This document shows positions 1 to 9,195 of a stretch of DNA of 64,000 bases, piece by piece (the first letter of the stretch is position 1; the number at the start of each line of letters is the position of its first letter). Both the position numbers and the translations under genes were made by a program. The notes beneath the pieces were generated by a model. That model worked only from the letters and a program-made list of their open reading frames with translations, was not told the DNA's origin and ran no database searches. The stretch lies in the NCBI GenBank assembly GCA_947593925.1, contig CANQDU010000002.1:1-64000 (forward strand). Direction: 5' to 3'. This stretch comes from an uncultured Clostridia bacterium (lineage in GTDB: Bacteria > Bacillota > Clostridia > Oscillospirales > JAAYOS01).

Positions 1-140
1 GCTCGGCCTGCGATTGCGTACAAGCTGAGCAAAAAAACATGCCTTCGTATAGGACGGCTTGCAAAAAGGTGTACTTTTTCGCCGGATAATGCAAGTTCTG
101 TTTGCAGAGAAAAATGCTCAAATTATTTGTGCATCAAGTA

Positions 141-169
141 TTGAAAGCCTTTTGGTGGCGTGCTATAAT
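141..169 (+). promoter_or_regulatory. Sigma-A type promoter
   Basis: TTGAAA at 141-146 and TATAAT at 164-169 are separated by 17 bp, a near-consensus housekeeping promoter pointing right. No convincing gene begins between it and the adhesin at 501, so it may drive a long leader or belong to a gene lost from this spot. Confidence 0.55.
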
Positions 170-328
170 ATAGTCAATTTTCAGCATATCTCCATTTGCG
201 GGAAAGTACACATTTTGGCAAAGGGGGGTACAACGTTCTTAGTCGCGAGTTCAAAGTACAATACTCCTTGCACGCTTGTTCTCCTGATTGATTGGGAAAA
301 ATTTTTCAAAATTTTTCGACATTCCCTA

Positions 329-359
329 TTGACTTGTTCACGGGTGAACGTGATATTAT
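329..359 (+). promoter_or_regulatory. MerR-type promoter/operator (19-bp spacer with dyad)
   Basis: TTGACT (329-334) and TATTAT (354-359) are separated by 19 bp. The spacer carries a perfect dyad, GTTCAC-GG-GTGAAC (336-349). A stretched spacer holding a dyad is the hallmark of promoters untwisted by MerR-family activators. No merR gene is visible in the window. The next gene downstream is the adhesin at 501. Confidence 0.55.
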
Positions 360-415
360 AATAAGCGTAAAAAGGTGATTTGTCGAGCGCGCACAAGCGC
401 GCAATGAAAAATAGC

Positions 416-463
416 AGAACCGGGCCGGCCCGGTTCTGTCCGTAGGGAACCTACGGACAGAAC
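416..463 (+). promoter_or_regulatory. Two overlapping, mutually exclusive hairpins in the adhesin leader
   Basis: A perfect 22-bp palindrome (416-437) is followed by a 14-bp stem with a GAA loop (433-463). The right arm of the first shares GTTCT with the left arm of the second, so the RNA can form only one fully. There is no T-run, so this is not an ordinary terminator. It lies between the MerR-type promoter and the ribosome binding site (GGAGG near 486) of the adhesin. A regulatory role is inference. Confidence 0.45.
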
Positions 464-500
464 GAACTCTAACTACCACATTGATGGAGGGAAAATCACA

Positions 501-3500
501 ATGTTCAAGAAACTTTTAGCCCTGATGCTGGCGCTGGTGATGACCGTGTCGCTTTTGCCGACGGCGGCTTTCGCAGAGGAAGCCGGCAGCGGCGTGACCG
601 AGGTTTGGATCTACCACCAATATCTGAGCGGCGGCGATGCGAACTACACAGGGTCTATAGATTCGGACGGCAACGGAAGAGTGACGAACAATAACGATGA
701 CCAAGATTATGTGGACGCCGATGATGGTGTCATCGTTATTGAGCCGAAACCCGTGTTGGATGATGACGGCAACGAGATTGAGTCCTTCTCCGGCTTCTCC
801 GTGGAGAATGGCGACGCGGCGGTCACGATCGATACCAGCGACCCTGATGCCCCCAAGGCCACGATCAGATATGAATCCAGCACGCCCCTGGTGATCCTCC
901 ACGTCTATTACCACTATAATCTCGCCCACTTCGGCGTGAACTTTGCCACTTCCGAGCTTTCGGAGCTCGGTTTGTCTTCCGAACAGGATGTGGTGGAGGT
1001 GACGGAGGACAATATCGCGCTGCTCCAGACGATTGGCGGGCTGGAAAGCGTGTCCATCGGCGACAAGGTCTACAACACGGGCAAGGGTCTGCACACGGAG
1101 GCGTACGCCGAGGTCGCGGACACGACCTCGAAGAATTACAACTCTCTCAACACACCTCTGAACGATGGCCGCACCTTTGACGTGACACTGGAATCCTGGT
1201 TCGCGAAGAACAACCCCACGGACGTGGGGTTCATCCTGGACGCCTCCGGCTCCATGGCCTTCCTTGACGACGATAGCGACAAAGGCGTCGGCGTTTTCAG
1301 CCGGGGCGAGAGAGATAGCGATTACAATTTCGAACCTACATGGATCGAATATGCCGGCGCCGAGGGCGACTACAATAAGGTTTATGAGGAGGTTTATCAA
1401 CAATACGGGGAATTCGTACTCCTGCCCCAGGACGCGGTAGATAAGCTTCTCAACAGATCCTATACGGACAACACATCTCTTGCCTATAACGACTATCAGT
1501 ACTATGTCTACGACAGCCGTGACTCGGTGCGGGAGCTCGTGCCGCTGGGCTACTGGGACGGCAACACGGGCGGGACCGAGAACCCGCTGCTGACCGGTCT
1601 GGTGGGGATGTATCAGTTCGTAAGAACCGGGAGCGGCGATCCCGAGTTTCTGAAAAACGGTGCCTCAGCTGGCGGCGCGGCAACAATCCTACAGGACAGC
1701 AACCACCATCAAACGTCCGCCTCGCCCGATAATGTATCGGGCGCCCTCAAACTGTATGATAAAACCTATGGTCAGTCTACTGTTCTGCTGGACGCGAAAG
1801 TGACTGACCCAGACGCATATACCATCTCCTTTGCCATAAAGACTGAGGACAAAGCAATCACAGGTAACAGTTTTGGCGAAACAAAATTTACCACCCAAAA
1901 CCTGATCACGATCGTCGCCAGTAATGATGTCGGAAAGCTCACAAAAGATCCGAATTCCTATAAAACTGTGCATCACTATAAGATTCTACGCGGAGGAAAC
2001 AGCGCTAATCAGCGACAAGTCAGATTCTATGAGTGGAACGTGGCAGAAAGTAAAAATACTGGCAAGAGCAAAATATATTGCACTACAGATGTCTTGAAGA
2101 ACACCGACAAGGATACGTGGCATGTACTCACATACGTTGTGGACCATGGAACGATCACGATATACTTTGACGGAAAAGTGCAGGCGGATAAAGTCGAGGC
2201 AAAGATAGATTTGGGCGGGGATACTCCTGCTTTCATCCTCGGCGGTCCGGATGTTTTTTCAAGCGGCCCGGAACTGGACATGGACGAGGTATATGTCTAT
2301 GACCGCGCCCTGAGTGAGAGCGAGGTCAAAAACCTGTATAGCGTCTCCACGTCCACGAAAACCGTGTCCGACGAGGTGGACGCGGGCGATTACGCCCACT
2401 TCGACAGCACCGGCGCGGACATGCTCATCAGCGACAGAGAAAACGTTGCGCTTCCCAACCAGAATAAGCTCGCCGGCTGGTACTATGTGAACTCCACCGG
2501 CAACTACGACAATATCATGGCCGCAGGCTCCGCCAAGAGCCTGCATTTCCTCGGCACCGTTGGGGATTCGACAGAAAAGTACCCCACCCCCCCGCAAACC
2601 GTGGACATCCCAAAAGACTCCGATAACAAGATAATAACAGACAGCCGTGGCTATATCGATTGGGATAAAGCCGAAGCTTATGAGACAAAGCTCTATGCCA
2701 GCAAAGAGGATAAGAAGGCAGGGAAAAGCATTTCGGACACGACGATCACGGACATCACCCCCTGCCGGTTCTATTTCGCGCGCATTGCCGACAAAAGTTA
2801 CGACGCCTATCCCTATGGGGAAAAAGGCCGAGTCGTCCTTCGCTGCATCTTCAGTCCGGCCAAGGGCGTGGTGGAGGACGAGCCCGTTATCGTCGAACAG
2901 GTGGGCTATCACATTCAGAACAAGCATAAGATGCTGGATAACGCCCTGAACCAGTTTATCCAGAAGCTGAGGACGGCCGCTCCGGGCAGCCGGCTCTCCG
3001 CCGTGCGGTTCAGCTCAAACAGCTTTGAGGAGCATACGGACCAGCTGGTGATGCAGACCTGGACCGACAGCGAGACCAAAGCCACCGGCCTCATGAGCCT
3101 GAACCGGGGAGAGGGTACGGGAGGCGGCTCCGCCAAAGCGAATTCCTATGATCTCGCGACGGATGATGAAGGCAACCCTATTCTCGATAGTAAAGGTGAG
3201 CAGGTCAAGCTCTACAACTACGTGATGACAGGCGGCACCTACGCCTATACCGGTCTGAAAGCGTTTCAGGAGCAGCTGGCGGACGGTGTCCGGAAGGATT
3301 CAGACCTGTCAAAGTACATCGTCCTGTTCACCGACGGCGCGGACGACGAACTGAAAGAGGAGAACGGCTACACAGGTGATCCAACTCAAACCAAAGCCTA
3401 TGAGTTGGCCGAGGAGCTGAAGAAGGAAAAGTTCACGATCTTTGTCGTCCGGCTGACAAGCGGCACGGTTGTCACGAAGGAGTCGGAGGATTTTTTGAAG

Positions 3501-6500
3501 GCCATCGCAAGCACCGGCGTCGACGGGAAACCCCTGTACTTCAAGGCCGAAGGCACAGAGGGTCTGGCGAGCGTGTTCGAGAATGACGTCATGGACAACA
3601 TGCCCTTCGGCCTGCACGGGTATACCGTGAAGCAGTACATCGACCCGCGCTTTGATTTGGTGGGTTCGTGGAACTATAACGAGAACATCATCCACCTGGG
3701 CAAGGACGGTCATATCTATAGGGGTAACGATACATCTTGGGCCTCAGACCTCTCTACTGTTCCTTTTGTGACGGTAGAGATGGGCGGCCTGTCACCGAGG
3801 CTGTACTATGACAAAGACGCGGGGCTGTACTATCTGCAGTGGGATAATCAGACGATCCCCCGCTGCAACGAGGGCAGCAGCCACATCTATACATGGCAGG
3901 GCACCATGACCCTCCGGGCCAAGGAGGACTTCATAGGCGGCAACGGCCTGTTGGCCGAGGGCCCGGGCGGCGGCCAGAATATGGTGTTCTTCCTCAAAGA
4001 CAGCAACGCCAGTTCCGGCACCGATCGGGCGGGAGCCAGTTTGACTTACCCCTCCAAGGGCTTCCCGCGTGTCCTGCTGAATGTGAAGCCACACGACATG
4101 ACAACCGTCCCGGTGGTGGACGTGCGCTATCTGGGCGAGACCATGGAGCCCGCGGCGGCGCTGAAAGCCCTGTTTGAAAGCGCCGAGGGGGAGATCAAGG
4201 ATCTGGATCATTTCAGGCACAGTGCGTCCGACGAGCGGGATGAACTGGAGCCGGACGGCAGCGGCTACTACTACGAGTATGTCAGGCGGTATCTGAACGC
4301 GGGTCTTGGCACCTACAGCGGGGTCACTTTGGATGAGAAATTCGCCGCGTTCCTGGCCGATCTGCTGGCTGGCAATACGGTCGAACTGCCTTACAGCTTC
4401 CTGCCCGCCGTGCCCACCGATCCCGCGGGCAGCACAACGACCCAGACCGGCGGCACCACCTATGAGGACGACAAGCTCGGCGCCATCACCTACAAGTGGG
4501 ATGTCGAGAGCGGCAGCGGCTTTGACAATGCGCTTGCGGTCGGCACGACCCCGGTATCCATTGACAACACTGCCCCCAAGCGCTATAAGCTGACGGTGAC
4601 CTTCAACGCAGATGCGAGATACAAAACGGCGGTCACGGACAGATACTACACGACCCCCAAGCCCGCCGTGGAAGACCCTGTGGGTTCGCTCCACAACGAC
4701 GCTGTCCACACCACCTATGTGGTCAGCGGCAGACTGGCGCTGAAGGTCGAAGCGCCCACGGAAACGCTGCAACAAATCGCGGACACCGGCGAAACGCTCA
4801 ATGTCGCCGTGACAGGTGGAACAGAGCCGATCACCTTTGAGCTTACAAAAGCTGCCGTGGACAATGCGCGTGAGGTCAACGGCACAAAGACCGTCTACCT
4901 CACCTCGGACAAGGAACTGCCGATGGGCAGCTATACCATGACCCTGGATTCGACGGCGGGCACCTTCACCGGCCTCGAGGCGGCGGACCCGAGCGACTAT
5001 GCCAAGGTGTTCAGCGGCGAAGTAAGCGTCTATGCCGCGGGTGTCGATAGCACGCCGGGCGATAACACCGTCACTTTCACGTTCGGCGATACGAACGAGA
5101 CCTCCCGGGCTGCTGCACGCGCGAATCTGGCCGGCGATTTGGCAACGTGGGTGAGCGGCAAGATAAAGGCCAGGATCGATACTTTGGCGGATGATGAAGC
5201 GAAGAAGGCATTCCGTACAAATCAGACTGCGCTGAATGACTTGAATTTCCTCGACCCCACCTGGGACAGCACGGTCGGCCTGCCTGAATACCTGAACGCC
5301 CGCCTGGGCATGGGCTCGGCGTTCATCGCCGTCAACCCGCCGGTGAAGGTCACTCTGAGCACCGCCAAGACGCTCGAGAACGCCGACCTGAACGATCAGA
5401 TAGTGAGATTTGCGTTCACGCTGACGCCCACCGAGGGCACCGAGACCGCCAAGACCGCCACGGCGACCTACACCCCGAAGGACTCCGAGAATACGAAGAC
5501 GGTCAAGTTTGGCGAGCTTGAATTCGACCGTCCCGGAACCTACACCTATACTCTGGCCGAGACGAAGCAGAAGCTGGAAGGGTTCACCTTTGACGAGGAT
5601 ACGTATGAGGTGAAGATTACCGTTTCCGCCGACGGCAGCATTGCCGTGACGGTGGCCGGTGAGCCCTGCACGCCGACGAGCCTTGCGGATCGCCGGTATA
5701 CCCTCAACATGGCTCCGGCAGCGGCATTCACGAACACGTATACGGTCACACCGCCCCCGACGCCGGTCACGGCGGTCTTTGGCGCCACAAAGACGCTGGA
5801 CGGCGTGGAACCGGGAGACGCGGTTTTCACCTTCCATCTTCAGGGCAGCGGCGGCGTGAACCGGATCGCGAATAATGATGCGGACGGCCTGATCACCTTC
5901 GATGAGATCGAATATACCGAGGCCGGCGAGTATACCTATTCCCTCTATGAGGAGGCCGGTAGCGGAAATTATCTGTATGACACAAGCAGCCATAAAGTCG
6001 TTGTGACGGTAGAAAATGACGGCGGTGAGCTGAAGGTCGCCTCAGTTACGGTGGACGAGACGGACAAGACCGCGTCTCAGTATAACTTGGCCACCTTTGC
6101 CAATACGACCGTCACAGATTCCGGCACCGCATACATCACGGGCACGAAGATGTTCGCCGGCGGCGATAATACCGAGACGTTCACCTTTAAACTGGAAGCC
6201 GATGCCTCCTCATCTACGGTCGCAGATGTTCCTATGCCAACCAACACAGAGGTCACGACGAACGGCAGCGGCACGTTCCGGTTCGGCCCCATCGAATTTA
6301 CGGGGGCAGGAACCTATACCTACACCGTGTCCGAAGAAAACAGCGGTAAGGAAGGCATCTACTACGACGGCACGACATACACGGTCACCTATGAGGTGAC
6401 CGAAGACGGCGGTAATCTAACGGTTAACGCGCCCACAGTCAATGACGTCACGGGCGGCAACATTCTGTTCCTGAACGCCGTCATCAGCAAGACCGGCAAA

Positions 6501-7982
6501 ACGACAGGCGAAGTATTCGAGGGCGATAACCTTCGGTACAATATCAGCTGGGCGAACTTCACCCACAGTGCTGTGCCCGTCACCGTCACCGATCTGTTCG
6601 ACCCCGGTGTGGACTTCAAGACGGCCCGTTTCATCGGCAAATTCCCCAACGGCTTTACTCAGAAGGACAACGAGTACACCTGGGTATATGAGAAGCAGCA
6701 GCCCGGCGACACCGGCGCCATCGAGATCACAGTCCAGGTGAACGAGCACGCGGCGGAGAACTGGGGCTATGATACTTCAAGCGGCGAACTTGAAGCCGGA
6801 ACATCCAGCGAGACGGCGCCCACGGTGTATAACCAAGCCAGCGTGACATGCGGGGGCGAAACGATGCTGACGGAGATCATCTCCAACCCCGTGAAACTCT
6901 CCGCTCCGCCCGCGCCGACGACCGGCACCCTCACCATCCGAAAGGTGGTTACCGGCGACGGCGCGCCTACCACCGACGAAACATACACGTTCGAGGTGAA
7001 CAGCGATCCTGTTCAGACGGTGACCATCGAGGGCAGCGGCATCAAGTCGCTGGAGCTGAAGCCCGGTACCTACACCGTGACTGAGCGTACCACCGGTGAC
7101 TTCACCACCACGGTGGACGGCGTCAAGACCAACACGGCAGAGGTCACCGTGACGGCGGGCGATAATGCCGTGGTCACCTTCACCAACACCTACGAGAGTA
7201 CCGAACCGCCCGAGCCGACAACCGGCACCCTCACCATCCATAAGGTGGTTGACGGCGACGGCGCACCCACCAATGCGACATATGTGTTTGAGGTGAATGG
7301 CGATACAGTTCGGGTTGAGACTACCAATGGTTTCGGTAGCACGGAGTTGAATCTGAGACCTGGCACCTACACCGTCACCGAGACAACTACCGGGGAGAAC
7401 TTTACCACAACGTATCGGGTGGGCGGCGAAGCGACCAACGTCGCAGAGGTCAGGATCGGCGAAAACACGGATATCACCGTCACCAACACCTATAAGGAGT
7501 CCGGGACAACGCCGCCCGGCTCCGGCGGGACAACGCCGCCCGGCCCCGGAGGAACGACGCCGTCGGGTCCCGGTGAGACGCCCGGTCCCGGTGAGACGCC
7601 CGGTCCCGGTGAAACGCCCGGTCCCGGTGAGACGCCCGGTCCCGGTGAAACGCCCGGTCCCGGTGAGACGCCCGGTCCCGGCGAGACGCCCGGTCCCGGC
7701 GAGACGCCCGGTCCCGGTGAGACGCCCGGTCCCGGTGAAACGCCCGGTCCCGGTGAGACGCCCGGTCCCGGCGAGACGCCCGAGCCCGGCTCATCTCCGG
7801 AACCCACACCGCCTGTACCTATATCCCCGCCGGACGATACCCCCAAGACCGGCGACGACAGCCGTCCGGGGCTGTGGATGGCGCTGATGTCCGTCGGTAT
7901 CGCCGGACTCGCTGCGGCGGTCCTGCCTGCGCCGTGGCGGAAGACCTTCGGCGGCAATAAGGGGCGGCACATAAAGGGATAA
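501..7982 (+). CDS. Giant sortase-anchored adhesin (split VWA, pilin-like isopeptide repeats)
   Basis: A 2493-residue surface protein, probably an adhesin or pilus-tip-like protein. A signal peptide (1-26, ending AFA) is followed by a von Willebrand A domain whose MIDAS motif DASGS (247-251) and downstream TDGAD (944-948) lie about 700 residues apart. A LamG/concanavalin-like region (about 360-612, ending DMDEVYVYDRALSE) sits in between. Residues about 1610-1990 hold three FctA/Spy0128-like pilin repeats with the hallmark GTYTYTLAE, GEYTYSLYEE and GTYTYTVSEE strands, which usually form Lys-Asn isopeptide bonds. A DUF11-like domain (1992-2133), two SpaA-like repeats beginning GTLTIRKVV and GTLTIHKVV, and a Pro-Gly-Glu-Thr stalk follow. 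The C-terminus has PKTGD near 2448, a hydrophobic segment and a basic tail, i.e. a sortase sorting signal. GGAGG precedes ATG 501. The sortase gene follows 76 bp later. Its codon use is more mixed than the housekeeping genes, suggesting acquisition. The ligand is unknown. Confidence 0.9.
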   Translation: MFKKLLALMLALVMTVSLLPTAAFAEEAGSGVTEVWIYHQYLSGGDANYTGSIDSDGNGRVTNNNDDQDYVDADDGVIVIEPKPVLDDDGNEIESFSGFSVENGDAAVTIDTSDPDAPKATIRYESSTPLVILHVYYHYNLAHFGVNFATSELSELGLSSEQDVVEVTEDNIALLQTIGGLESVSIGDKVYNTGKGLHTEAYAEVADTTSKNYNSLNTPLNDGRTFDVTLESWFAKNNPTDVGFILDASGSMAFLDDDSDKGVGVFSRGERDSDYNFEPTWIEYAGAEGDYNKVYEEVYQQYGEFVLLPQDAVDKLLNRSYTDNTSLAYNDYQYYVYDSRDSVRELVPLGYWDGNTGGTENPLLTGLVGMYQFVRTGSGDPEFLKNGASAGGAATILQDSNHHQTSASPDNVSGALKLYDKTYGQSTVLLDAKVTDPDAYTISFAIKTEDKAITGNSFGETKFTTQNLITIVASNDVGKLTKDPNSYKTVHHYKILRGGNSANQRQVRFYEWNVAESKNTGKSKIYCTTDVLKNTDKDTWHVLTYVVDHGTITIYFDGKVQADKVEAKIDLGGDTPAFILGGPDVFSSGPELDMDEVYVYDRALSESEVKNLYSVSTSTKTVSDEVDAGDYAHFDSTGADMLISDRENVALPNQNKLAGWYYVNSTGNYDNIMAAGSAKSLHFLGTVGDSTEKYPTPPQTVDIPKDSDNKIITDSRGYIDWDKAEAYETKLYASKEDKKAGKSISDTTITDITPCRFYFARIADKSYDAYPYGEKGRVVLRCIFSPAKGVVEDEPVIVEQVGYHIQNKHKMLDNALNQFIQKLRTAAPGSRLSAVRFSSNSFEEHTDQLVMQTWTDSETKATGLMSLNRGEGTGGGSAKANSYDLATDDEGNPILDSKGEQVKLYNYVMTGGTYAYTGLKAFQEQLADGVRKDSDLSKYIVLFTDGADDELKEENGYTGDPTQTKAYELAEELKKEKFTIFVVRLTSGTVVTKESEDFLKAIASTGVDGKPLYFKAEGTEGLASVFENDVMDNMPFGLHGYTVKQYIDPRFDLVGSWNYNENIIHLGKDGHIYRGNDTSWASDLSTVPFVTVEMGGLSPRLYYDKDAGLYYLQWDNQTIPRCNEGSSHIYTWQGTMTLRAKEDFIGGNGLLAEGPGGGQNMVFFLKDSNASSGTDRAGASLTYPSKGFPRVLLNVKPHDMTTVPVVDVRYLGETMEPAAALKALFESAEGEIKDLDHFRHSASDERDELEPDGSGYYYEYVRRYLNAGLGTYSGVTLDEKFAAFLADLLAGNTVELPYSFLPAVPTDPAGSTTTQTGGTTYEDDKLGAITYKWDVESGSGFDNALAVGTTPVSIDNTAPKRYKLTVTFNADARYKTAVTDRYYTTPKPAVEDPVGSLHNDAVHTTYVVSGRLALKVEAPTETLQQIADTGETLNVAVTGGTEPITFELTKAAVDNAREVNGTKTVYLTSDKELPMGSYTMTLDSTAGTFTGLEAADPSDYAKVFSGEVSVYAAGVDSTPGDNTVTFTFGDTNETSRAAARANLAGDLATWVSGKIKARIDTLADDEAKKAFRTNQTALNDLNFLDPTWDSTVGLPEYLNARLGMGSAFIAVNPPVKVTLSTAKTLENADLNDQIVRFAFTLTPTEGTETAKTATATYTPKDSENTKTVKFGELEFDRPGTYTYTLAETKQKLEGFTFDEDTYEVKITVSADGSIAVTVAGEPCTPTSLADRRYTLNMAPAAAFTNTYTVTPPPTPVTAVFGATKTLDGVEPGDAVFTFHLQGSGGVNRIANNDADGLITFDEIEYTEAGEYTYSLYEEAGSGNYLYDTSSHKVVVTVENDGGELKVASVTVDETDKTASQYNLATFANTTVTDSGTAYITGTKMFAGGDNTETFTFKLEADASSSTVADVPMPTNTEVTTNGSGTFRFGPIEFTGAGTYTYTVSEENSGKEGIYYDGTTYTVTYEVTEDGGNLTVNAPTVNDVTGGNILFLNAVISKTGKTTGEVFEGDNLRYNISWANFTHSAVPVTVTDLFDPGVDFKTARFIGKFPNGFTQKDNEYTWVYEKQQPGDTGAIEITVQVNEHAAENWGYDTSSGELEAGTSSETAPTVYNQASVTCGGETMLTEIISNPVKLSAPPAPTTGTLTIRKVVTGDGAPTTDETYTFEVNSDPVQTVTIEGSGIKSLELKPGTYTVTERTTGDFTTTVDGVKTNTAEVTVTAGDNAVVTFTNTYESTEPPEPTTGTLTIHKVVDGDGAPTNATYVFEVNGDTVRVETTNGFGSTELNLRPGTYTVTETTTGENFTTTYRVGGEATNVAEVRIGENTDITVTNTYKESGTTPPGSGGTTPPGPGGTTPSGPGETPGPGETPGPGETPGPGETPGPGETPGPGETPGPGETPGPGETPGPGETPGPGETPGPGETPGPGETPEPGSSPEPTPPVPISPPDDTPKTGDDSRPGLWMALMSVGIAGLAAAVLPAPWRKTFGGNKGRHIKG
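7566..7781 (+). repeat. 18-bp tandem repeat, 12 copies (PGPGET stalk)
   Basis: Twelve in-frame copies of GGTCCCGGTGAGACGCCC with synonymous changes (GGT/GGC, GAG/GAA). They encode a Pro-Gly-rich cell-wall-spanning stalk just before the sorting signal. Identical adjacent units make copy number prone to slippage. Confidence 0.95.
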
Positions 7983-8058
7983 CGGACGCGGCAAAGGCGG
8001 CGGGTCGGCATACGCCTGTCCGCCGCCCTGCGCGGAAAAGTTCTGAGGAGGCGGCAGG

Positions 8059-8937
8059 ATGTATCGAAAAACAGGGGGCGGGAGACCTCGCCTGCGAGCC
8101 TTCATAGGCGCGTGCTGCCTGCTGCTCGTCTGCGTATCCGCGTATATGCTCGTCTCCCGGCATATCCGTGAAAAGCGGGAGGAGGCCGCGTTTGACGCGC
8201 TGATTCGCAGGATAGAGCAGACGGTTCCGCCGGCTGCCGTCAGCTCCGCTCCTCCGGTACGCGAAAAACAGGAGGCGGAAGCGTCCGACGCGCCGGCCGA
8301 TTGGGCGGAACCGGCGGACGACGAAAGTCCCGCTCCTCAGTCGGAACCGACTCCGTCCGGCTTCCATAAATATGACGCGCTCTATGAGCAGAACTGCGAC
8401 CTGTTCGGCTGGTTAAGCATCGACGGAACGGAGATAAATTACCCCGTGATGCACACGCCGGACGACCCGGAGTATTATCTTCACCGCGCCTTTGACGGGA
8501 CGTACTCCGTAAGCGGCGTCCCTTTTCTGGACGGAGACTGCTATGTCGGCTGCGGCAACTACATAGTCTACGGACACCACATGAAAAGCGGAACGATGTT
8601 CGCCGAACTCACAAATTATGCCGGCGAAGACTTCTGCAAGGAGCACCCCGTCATCTGCTTCGACACGTTGGACGAGGCGGGCGAGTACGAAGTACTGGCG
8701 GCGTTTTACGCAAGGGTGTACAGGGCGGACGAGGAAAACGTGTTCCGCTATTACAACTATACCGATCTGACGGACGAGGCGGTATTTGACGAGTACCTGA
8801 GCCGCGTCCGCGCGGCGGCGCTCTATGACACCGGCGTCGCGGCGGAATACGGCGACCGACTCCTCACGCTTACCACTTGCAGCTATCACACCACGGACGG
8901 CAGATTCGTGGTGGTGGCGCGGCAAAAGCCGGAATGA
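8059..8937 (+). CDS. srtB: Class B sortase
   Basis: A membrane-anchored cysteine transpeptidase that cleaves a sorting signal and joins the protein to peptidoglycan or another pilin. It has an N-terminal membrane anchor (about residues 15-33) and an acidic Pro-rich linker. The catalytic histidine is in YIVYGHHMKSG (His173), the cysteine in TLTTCSY (Cys274), and the arginine in the terminal VVVAR (about 288). The YGHxM and TLxTC sequences are those of class B enzymes. GAGGAGG precedes ATG 8059. It follows the adhesin on the same strand after 76 bp, and that protein's PKTGD signal is the obvious substrate. Its 292 residues are usual for the family. Transcription ends at the terminator at 8953-9000. 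Confidence 0.93.
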   Translation: MYRKTGGGRPRLRAFIGACCLLLVCVSAYMLVSRHIREKREEAAFDALIRRIEQTVPPAAVSSAPPVREKQEAEASDAPADWAEPADDESPAPQSEPTPSGFHKYDALYEQNCDLFGWLSIDGTEINYPVMHTPDDPEYYLHRAFDGTYSVSGVPFLDGDCYVGCGNYIVYGHHMKSGTMFAELTNYAGEDFCKEHPVICFDTLDEAGEYEVLAAFYARVYRADEENVFRYYNYTDLTDEAVFDEYLSRVRAAALYDTGVAAEYGDRLLTLTTCSYHTTDGRFVVVARQKPE

Positions 8938-8952
8938 GGCGAAAATTCAGTA

Positions 8953-9000
8953 TGTATCAAAAAAATACGCAGAGCTCTGCTCTGCGTATTTTTTGATACA
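8953..9000 (+). terminator. Bidirectional-looking rho-independent terminator
   Basis: A long perfect inverted repeat (8953-8974 with 8980-9000) contains an A-run in the left arm and a T-run in the right arm. It can stop the sortase transcript and also transcription from the right. Confidence 0.85.
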
Positions 9001-9025
9001 TTCACTTTACTAAAACTTCCCCCCC

Positions 9026-9195
9026 GCGCGGTGAGGCACAGCCCCGCCGGGGGTGCGGGTAAGCAACCAGCAAAGTCCGGTGAGGTTCTGCCTCACTTAG
9101 GGACGCGGGGTCTCGCCCCGCAAATGCCCACGGGGCGAGACCCGAGAAGCGGCGGCGTGCTTACCCCGCTGATGCGGTAACGAGGCTTTGCCTCA
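9026..9195. repeat. Palindrome-rich intergenic segment
   Basis: Several short hairpins are packed here: GTGAGG-TTCT-GCCTCAC near 9080-9096, a 12-bp stem GGTCTCGCCCCG (9109-9120) with its complement (9131-9142), and GAGGC-TTT-GCCTC near 9182-9195. The GTGAGG/GCCTCAC module recurs about three times. The last one runs into the end of the minus-strand gene at 9161 and encodes part of its C-terminus. This looks like a REP-like intergenic repeat cluster. No gene is seen between 9001 and 9160. Confidence 0.5.

Noticed and set aside
59-361. 100-codon open frame at the left edge
   Set aside because: No ribosome binding site, low-complexity composition, and it runs across two promoters. Likely spurious.
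404-445. 13-codon ORF (MKNSRTGPARFCP) in the adhesin leader
   Set aside because: It has no spaced ribosome binding site and is made mostly of the hairpin bases. A leader peptide is possible but unsupported.
7490-8011. Long minus-strand open frame rich in Pro-Gly-Val
   Set aside because: It is the antisense image of the 18-bp repeat; repeats without stops give open frames in several readings.
9079-9142. Possible CRISPR-like repeats
   Set aside because: The palindromes differ in sequence and spacing and enclose no spacers of constant size.
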